DNA of 9,338 nucleotides, taken from contig JAGWSE010000051.1 of NCBI GenBank assembly GCA_028869395.1, positions 1 to 9,338 on the forward strand, written 5' to 3'. Positions 5,331 through 9,338 of this stretch are shown piece by piece (the first letter of the stretch is position 1; every line of letters begins with the position of its first letter). Source of the DNA: Alphaproteobacteria bacterium (GTDB taxonomy: Bacteria > Pseudomonadota > Alphaproteobacteria > Caulobacterales > Caulobacteraceae). A program made the position numbers and the translations under genes. Under the pieces are notes generated by a model. That model was not told where the DNA came from. It saw nothing but the letters and a program-made list of their open reading frames with translations, and made no database searches.

Positions 5331-5396
5331 CTGCCCATCCTGGGCGTTTCCTCCCTAATGACTTCCCAGCCGGGTCTTCGGACCCGGCTCTTTTTT
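5331..5396 (+). ncRNA. mmgR: MmgR/suhB-like (alpha-r8, RF00519-type) small RNA candidate
   Basis: The forward strand between two leftward genes carries a compact three-part transcript with no open frame. It has a short hairpin GCCCA-TCC-TGGGC (5333-5345), an unpaired stretch with TTTCCTCCCT (5347-5356), and a strong terminator (5368-5396). From memory, an unpaired UUUCCUCCCU between a 5' hairpin and the terminator is the conserved mark of the alphaproteobacterial MmgR family. In Sinorhizobium meliloti MmgR limits polyhydroxybutyrate granule formation. The CCUCCC core is complementary to Shine-Dalgarno sequences, so base-pairing with ribosome sites of target mRNAs is the likely mode of action. 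The 5' end is a guess from a weak promoter; the 3' end is well defined by the T-run. No forward-strand gene lies upstream for about 650 bases that could own this terminator. I could not run a covariance-model search. Confidence 0.75.
5368..5396 (+). terminator. Rho-independent terminator of the small RNA
   Basis: Nine-base perfect stem AGCCGGGTC / GACCCGGCT closed by a TTCG tetraloop, then C and six T. There is no T-run on the other side, so it works only for rightward transcription and cannot serve the TauE/SafE gene. Confidence 0.92.
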
Positions 5397-5410
5397 GCCG
5401 CGCGCCCGGC

Positions 5411-6163
5411 TCAGGCCCGCAGGTAGAGCTGCGCGGCCCAGACGAGATAGATCAGGCCGACCCCCGTCACGATGCCGCGCGCCCAGGCCTTGAAGTGGAC
5501 GTCGCTCAGCCGCTCCAGCACGCGCCCACCCGCCAGGGCGCCGGCCATCGAGAGCGGCACGGCGAGCGCGAACACCCACCAGGGCGGCAGGCCCCTGCCG
5601 CCGAGCGCGATCAGCGGCGCGCCGTAGACCACCACCTTGGCCAGATGCGAAAGCACCTGGGTCGCGGCCTTGGTGGCCACGATCTGGTGGCGGGTGAGGT
5701 CGGTGCGGACGAAGAAGCTGTCGAGCAGCGGCCCCGCCACGCCCGCAGTCAGGTTCAGCCCCGTGACCGAGGCGCCGCAGATCACCGCCTGCGGTGTCTG
5801 CGAGGCGTCCAGGTTGAGCCAGCGCTTCGGGATCCAGAGCAGCGCCGGCGCCAGCCCCATCAGCAGGAACAGGGTCGCCTTCGAGGGCTCCAGGGCGATG
5901 CTCGAGACGAGCCCGGCCGCGGCGGCCGAACCCGCCGCATAGAGTCCCACGATCCGCCACCCGACATGGTGGCGGTGCAGCACCGCGCGCCAGCCGTTCG
6001 CCACCAGTTGCAGAAGACCGTGGGTCGCGAACGTGGCCGAGACCGGCAGCACGAGCGCGATCGCGCCCTTCAGCAGCATGCCCCCGGCCATGCCGAAGAC
6101 GCCTGAGATGGCGGCCGTGAGGAAGGCTGACGCGATCAGGAAGATGGCCGGAAACGGACCCAT
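5411..6163 (-). CDS. TauE/SafE family membrane transport protein
   Basis: A 250-residue, strongly hydrophobic integral membrane protein with about seven or eight predicted helices. These begin at residue 5 (PAIFLIASAFLTAAISGVFG), then roughly 27-55, 68-90, 95-112, 125-145, 170-188, 195-213 and 228-247. The internal repeat typical of the family is visible: GVFGMAGGMLLKG early in the first half and GLNLTAGVAGPLLDSFFV (135-152) early in the second. Members export sulfite, sulfoacetate or related organic anions, but substrates vary widely and none can be assigned here. The frame is open to 6241, but the ATG at 6163 is preferred because a good promoter (6198-6228) lies upstream of it and the longer form would read through the LysR operator. 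It is divergent from the LysR gene, its likely regulator. Confidence 0.87.
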   Translation of the reverse strand: MGPFPAIFLIASAFLTAAISGVFGMAGGMLLKGAIALVLPVSATFATHGLLQLVANGWRAVLHRHHVGWRIVGLYAAGSAAAAGLVSSIALEPSKATLFLLMGLAPALLWIPKRWLNLDASQTPQAVICGASVTGLNLTAGVAGPLLDSFFVRTDLTRHQIVATKAATQVLSHLAKVVVYGAPLIALGGRGLPPWWVFALAVPLSMAGALAGGRVLERLSDVHFKAWARGIVTGVGLIYLVWAAQLYLRA

Positions 6164-6197
6164 GGCCGAGGCATGGACCGACCCGACCCAAGGGTCC

Positions 6198-6228
6198 AAT
6201 ATATAGCCAGGCCAACTTCGATACCTAA
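6198..6228 (-). promoter_or_regulatory. Promoter of the TauE/SafE gene
   Basis: Reverse strand TTAGGT (6228-6223), a 17-base spacer and TATATATT (6205-6198). The AT-rich -10 stands out in GC-rich DNA. The -35 sits inside the LysR operator, so a bound regulator would touch polymerase directly. Confidence 0.6.
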
Positions 6229-6236
6229 GAGGTATC
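6220..6236. promoter_or_regulatory. LysR-type operator between the divergent TauE/SafE and LysR genes
   Basis: GATACC-TAAGA-GGTATC is a perfect six-base inverted repeat around five bases and contains the LysR T-N11-A pattern (ATAC-N7-GTAT). It ends three bases before the LysR ATG and includes the AGAGG that serves as that gene's ribosome site, so the regulator probably represses its own gene from here. Confidence 0.75.
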
Positions 6237-6239
6237 TCC

Positions 6240-7157
6240 ATGCTGGACTTGCGCCGCCTGAAATACCTCGTGACCGTCGCCGACGAGGGTCACATCACCC
6301 GCGCGGCTGAGCGGCTGGGCATCCAGCAGCCGCCGTTGACCCGCCAGATCCGCAGCCTGGAAGACGAGCTGGGCGTCGCCCTGTTCGAGCGCCTGCCGCG
6401 GGGCGTGGTCCCGACCGAGGCCGGCCGGGTGGTCGTGGAGGAGGCGCGCGACGTGCTCGCCCGCGCCGAGCGCATCCGCGAGACCGCTCAGCGCGCCGCC
6501 CGCGGCGAACAGGGGCGCCTGGCGGTCGGCTACACCTCATCGGCCGCCTTCCACCCCTTCGTGACCCAGCAGATCCGGGCCTTCCGCGAAAGCCGCCCAG
6601 GCGTCCTGCTGGCGCTGGCCGAGGACGGCACGCCGGAGCTGCTCGCGGCCCTGAAGGAGGAACGGCTGGACGCCGCCTTCATCCGCTCTACCTCGAGCGA
6701 CGTCACCGGCCTGTCGATAGACCGCCTTCTCGAGGAGAAGATGATGGCAGCGGTTCCCGCGGGCCACAGGCTGGCCGGCGCCCACGGCAAGGTGGCGCTG
6801 GCCGATCTGGCCGAGGAGACCTTCGTCTTCTACCGCAGACCCTCGGGACCGGGCCTCTACGACGCGATCATGGCCGCGTGCCTCGCGGCCGGCTTCTCGC
6901 CCAACGTGGGCCAGGAGGCGCCGCGTCTGTCCTCCACGCTCAGCCTCGTGGCCTCGGGGCTGGGCGTCACCATCACGCCCGCCTCCATGCAGCGCATGAA
7001 CGTGGAGGGCGTGGCCTTCGTCCGCCTGAAGGGGGCGAAGGGGCTCGCCGCGCCGCTGCTCCTTGCCACCCGCAAGCGCGACCGCTCGATCCTCGTCGAG
7101 CGCTTCCGGCGCGAGGTCCGCGCGGCCGCCGAGGCTCTGAAGCAGGCGGCGGAGTAG
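6240..7157 (+). CDS. LysR-family transcriptional regulator
   Basis: A 305-residue LysR protein of normal length. Residues 1-60 form the winged helix-turn-helix: LRRLKYLVTVADEGHITRAA, ERLGIQQPPLTRQIRSLEDE, LGVALFERLPRGVVPTEAGR. A linker helix runs to about 90, and the periplasmic-binding-like effector domain follows (GRLAVGYTSSAAFHPFVTQQ from about 92). The VGYTSSAAFHPFV and PSGPGLYD segments resemble BenM/CatM-like aromatic-pathway regulators, but the effector cannot be predicted. It diverges from the TauE/SafE gene across 76 bases holding the operator at 6220-6236, the standard arrangement for a regulator and its target. The start at 6240 has AGAGG seven bases upstream. It converges on an acyl-CoA dehydrogenase gene about 100 bases away. 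Confidence 0.95.
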   Translation: MLDLRRLKYLVTVADEGHITRAAERLGIQQPPLTRQIRSLEDELGVALFERLPRGVVPTEAGRVVVEEARDVLARAERIRETAQRAARGEQGRLAVGYTSSAAFHPFVTQQIRAFRESRPGVLLALAEDGTPELLAALKEERLDAAFIRSTSSDVTGLSIDRLLEEKMMAAVPAGHRLAGAHGKVALADLAEETFVFYRRPSGPGLYDAIMAACLAAGFSPNVGQEAPRLSSTLSLVASGLGVTITPASMQRMNVEGVAFVRLKGAKGLAAPLLLATRKRDRSILVERFRREVRAAAEALKQAAE

Positions 7158-7229
7158 GCCCGAAAGGGGGGAACGAAAGAGGGGCCGCCTGCGGGCGCCC
7201 CCCTGATCCGTCGGACTTGGAGCCCGGCA

Positions 7230-7252
7230 GCGTCTCCCGCGCGGGGAGACGC
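7230..7252. terminator. Hairpin between convergent LysR and acyl-CoA dehydrogenase genes
   Basis: Stem GCGTCTCCC / GGGAGACGC with a five-base GCGCG loop: nine perfect pairs. There is no T-run on either side, so it is at best a weak two-way terminator or an mRNA 3'-end stabiliser. It sits in the 102-base gap where both transcripts must end. Confidence 0.5.
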
Positions 7253-7259
7253 GTGTGCT

Positions 7260-8594
7260 CTAGTTCCGGAACACCGCCGACATGGAGCTGTCGTGCGGGC
7301 CTTCGCGGAGCTGGTGCAGCTCGTTGCGGCCGACCACCATGTGGTGGACCTCGTCGGGGCCGTCGGCGATCCGCAGCGTCCGGGTGGAGGTGTACATCTT
7401 GGCGAGCGGCGTGTGCTGGCTGACGCCCAGCGCGCCGTGCATCTGGATCGCCTCGTCGATGATCTGGCAGACCCGCTCGGGCACCATGGCCTTGACCATG
7501 TGGATCCACACGCGCGCCTCGCGGTTGCCCAGCACGTCCATCGCCTTGGCGGCCTTCAGGACCATCAGGCGCATGGCCTCGATCTCGATGCGCGCGCGGG
7601 AGACCTTCTCAAGGTTCCCGCCGAGCTGGATGATCGGCTTGCCGAACGCCACGCGCTGCATGCCGCGCGTGACCATCAGGTCGAGCGCCTTCTCGGCCGA
7701 GCCGATGGCGCGCATGCAGTGGTGGATGCGCCCCGGGCCGAGACGCAGCTGGCTGATCTCGAAGCCGCGACCTTCGCCCAAAAGCATGTTCGAGGCCGGC
7801 ACGCGGGCGTTGTGGAAGCGGATGTGCATGTGGCCGTGCGGCGCGTCGGGATCGCCGAACACCTGCTGGCCCTGGACGATCTCCACGCCTTCGCAGGGCA
7901 GCGGCACCAGGATCTGCGACTGCTGCAGGTGCGGCGGCGCATTCTCCTCGCCGGTCCTCACCATTGCGATCATCACCTTGCAGCGCGGATCGCCGGCGCC
8001 GGAGATGTAGTGCTTCTCGCCGTTGATGATGTACTCGTCGCCCACGCGCACGGCGCGTGTGTCGATGTTCTTGGCGTCCGAGCTGGCGGTGTTCAGCTCG
8101 GTCATGCAGTAGGCCGAGCGGATCTTCCCCTCGAGCAGCGGCTTCAGCCACTTTTCCTTCTGCTCCGGCGTGCCGACGCGCTCCAGCACCTCCATGTTGC
8201 CGGTGTCCGGCGCAGCGCAGTTCATGATCTCGCTGGCCAGCCGGTTCTTGCCAAGTTCGACGGCGATGTAGGCGTAGTCGAGGTTGGAGAGGCCCTCGCC
8301 GGTGTGGGCGTCGGGCAGGAAGAAGTTCCAGAGGCCGGCCGCCTTGGCCTTGTCCTTGGCGGCCTCCAGCACGTCCAGCTGGCCCGGCGCATACTGCCAG
8401 GGATCCGGGCGTCCCTCGCCCAGGCGGTGGTATTCCTCGGCCGCAGGCTCGACCACGTCTTTGATGAACTGCTTGACCTTGTTGTAGAGCGGCAGGGCCT
8501 TGTCGGACATGCGCAGGTCGTTGAGCTCGTCCTGCGGGCTCAGCGCAAAGCCGGAACGGGCTTCCGTGGCGGGCCGGTCGGCGGTCATGGTCAT
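7260..8594 (-). CDS. Acyl-CoA dehydrogenase family protein (ACAD10/11-like)
   Basis: A 444-residue FAD enzyme expected to introduce the first double bond into acyl-CoA. Helical N-terminal domain to about residue 155; the middle domain starts at AYCMTELNTASSDAKNI (161-177), the flavin-contacting MTE motif; INGEKHYISGAGDPRCK (190-206) follows, and then the C-terminal helical domain with FGKPIIQLGGNLEKVSR (317-333), AIQMHGALGVSQHTPLAKMY and TLRIADGPDEVHHMVV. The last motif has ADGPDEV (410-416) where medium-chain enzymes have YEGTxxI, a pattern typical of ACAD10/11-like proteins acting on long, branched or hydroxylated acyl-CoA. The ATG at 8594 is preceded by GGGAG eight bases upstream; a second ATG follows two codons on. 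The frame extends to 8756, but that part would overlap the promoter region. It is divergent from a paralogous dehydrogenase. Confidence 0.94.
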   Translation of the reverse strand: MTMTADRPATEARSGFALSPQDELNDLRMSDKALPLYNKVKQFIKDVVEPAAEEYHRLGEGRPDPWQYAPGQLDVLEAAKDKAKAAGLWNFFLPDAHTGEGLSNLDYAYIAVELGKNRLASEIMNCAAPDTGNMEVLERVGTPEQKEKWLKPLLEGKIRSAYCMTELNTASSDAKNIDTRAVRVGDEYIINGEKHYISGAGDPRCKVMIAMVRTGEENAPPHLQQSQILVPLPCEGVEIVQGQQVFGDPDAPHGHMHIRFHNARVPASNMLLGEGRGFEISQLRLGPGRIHHCMRAIGSAEKALDLMVTRGMQRVAFGKPIIQLGGNLEKVSRARIEIEAMRLMVLKAAKAMDVLGNREARVWIHMVKAMVPERVCQIIDEAIQMHGALGVSQHTPLAKMYTSTRTLRIADGPDEVHHMVVGRNELHQLREGPHDSSMSAVFRN

Positions 8595-8685
8595 CCTGGT
8601 CGCTCCCGAAGTGGAATCGTTGAAGGGCGCGCCGAGCCCCTCGGCCGCCCGCTGCCCGAACCTTTGACCCACCGGTTGAGCCAAG

Positions 8686-8701
8686 TCAAACGCACGTTTG
8701 A
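8686..8701. promoter_or_regulatory. PsrA/FadR-type (TetR family) operator between divergent acyl-CoA dehydrogenases
   Basis: TCAAACG-CA-CGTTTGA has two perfect seven-base arms. Its core CAAAC-N4-GTTTG matches the known PsrA-class motif (G/C)AAAC-N2-4-GTTT(G/C), bound by TetR regulators that sense long-chain acyl-CoA and control beta-oxidation genes. It lies about 55 bases before the rightward ATG and about 90 before the leftward one, suiting joint repression of both. The regulator gene is not in this window. Confidence 0.7.
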
Positions 8702-8755
8702 ATGGATGGGGCAACTTTCCGGCGGCTGCGCGCTTGTGCGCCGGAGGAGGCCTCA

Positions 8756-9338
8756 ATGGACTTCGAATTCTCGCCTCGTCAGAAGGAGGTGATCGGCCGC
8801 GTCTCGGCCTTCATGGACGAGTACGTCTATCCGGCCGTGCCGACTTACGAGCAGCAGCACGACGAGGGCGAGCGCTGGAAGGTCATCCCGATCGTCGAGG
8901 AGCTGAAGAAGAAGGCGCGCGCGGCGGGGCTGTGGAACATGTTCATGCCGCCCTGGGCCGGCCATCCGCAGGTGGACGAAACCTTCCAGTTCGACGGCCT
9001 GCAGCTCTCCAACCTGGAATACGCACCCGTCGCCGAACTGATGGGACGGGTGGAGTTCGCCTCCGAGGTGTTCAACTGCTCGGCGCCCGACACCGGCAAC
9101 ATGGAAGTGCTGATGCGCTTCGGCGCGCGGGCGCAGAAGGACCGCTGGCTGAAGCCGCTGATGGACGGCGCGATCCGCTCCGCCTTCCTGATGACCGAAC
9201 CGGCGGTGGCTTCCTCGGATGCCACCAATATCGAGACCCGCATCGAGCGCGATGGCGATCACTACGTCATCAACGGCCGCAAATGGTGGTCGTCGGGCGT
9301 GGGCGATCCCCGCTGCAAGATCGCGATCCTGATGGGCA
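8756..9338 (+). CDS. Acyl-CoA dehydrogenase family protein, N-terminal part (runs off window)
   Basis: The first 194 residues of a second acyl-CoA dehydrogenase, cut by the window end. It opens MDFEFSPRQKEVIGRVSAFM and includes AARAAGLWNMF-type helices, FNCSAPDTGNMEVL (107-120), the flavin-contacting FLMTEPAVASSDATNIETR (144-162) and INGRKWWSSGVGDPRCK (172-188). It is clearly a paralog of the divergent neighbour: over about 110 aligned residues from LSNLEYA onwards I count roughly 60 percent identity by eye, and it carries the more usual MTEPxVASSDATNI. The start is secure, with GGAGGAGG five bases upstream. The C-terminal catalytic residue is outside the window. It shares the operator at 8686-8701 with its neighbour. 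Confidence 0.93.
   Translation, partial: MDFEFSPRQKEVIGRVSAFMDEYVYPAVPTYEQQHDEGERWKVIPIVEELKKKARAAGLWNMFMPPWAGHPQVDETFQFDGLQLSNLEYAPVAELMGRVEFASEVFNCSAPDTGNMEVLMRFGARAQKDRWLKPLMDGAIRSAFLMTEPAVASSDATNIETRIERDGDHYVINGRKWWSSGVGDPRCKIAILMG

Noticed and set aside
6164..6241. Longer start for the TauE/SafE protein
   Set aside because: It would begin upstream of the best promoter and translate the LysR operator; the first membrane helix follows the ATG at 6163 directly.
7293..8792. 499-codon forward open frame over the leftward acyl-CoA dehydrogenase
   Set aside because: The His/Leu/Val/Asp-rich translation is the usual antisense shadow of a GC-rich gene; the reverse strand has all the dehydrogenase motifs.

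Overview
The window is high-GC DNA that reads like a free-living alphaproteobacterium, most likely Caulobacterales (Caulobacter/Phenylobacterium-like). This is inferred from protein style, codon use, a dispersed palindromic repeat common in that class, and a small RNA matching the alphaproteobacterial MmgR (alpha-r8) pattern. No phage genes, insertion sequences, CRISPR, tRNA or rRNA were seen. The order is mostly chromosomal housekeeping mixed with fatty-acyl-CoA metabolism.

Layout, left to right. Bases 1-124 hold the start of a leftward MerR-type regulator with its own MerR-style promoter/operator (about 155-185). A YjhX-family small protein (390-665, +) converges on the 16S rRNA methyltransferase gene rsmD (673-1239, -). 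A crotonase-family enoyl-CoA hydratase follows (1322-2119, +). A 23S pseudouridine synthase gene of the RluB type (1980-3251, -) carries a long low-complexity tail that contains two inverted copies of a palindromic repeat translated in frame and that runs antisense into the hydratase gene. The tRNA adenosine deaminase gene tadA (3264-3698, +) is head-to-head with rluB. Then come a short-chain dehydrogenase resembling the dehydrogenase part of peroxisomal multifunctional enzyme 2 (3786-4685, +) and a convergent GNAT acetyltransferase (4682-5263, -). Between GNAT and the next gene sits a small RNA candidate (about 5331-5396, +) with a strong intrinsic terminator. A TauE/SafE-type membrane protein (5411-6163, -) and a LysR regulator (6240-7157, +) diverge from a 76-base region with a clear LysR operator. 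At the right end two paralogous acyl-CoA dehydrogenases diverge (7260-8594, - and 8756 to the window end, +) around a palindrome of the TetR-type PsrA/FadR class.

How it fits together. Acyl-CoA dehydrogenation (two ACADs), enoyl-CoA hydration and 3-hydroxyacyl-CoA oxidation (SDR) are all represented, so three steps of a beta-oxidation-like route lie within 9 kb, although they are not one operon. RsmD, RluB and TadA are RNA-modification enzymes. The observations most worth following are the MmgR-like small RNA, the fatty-acid-type operator between the ACADs, the repeat pair inside rluB, the YjhX protein without its usual partner, and a 20-base AT-rich perfect palindrome inside rsmD.
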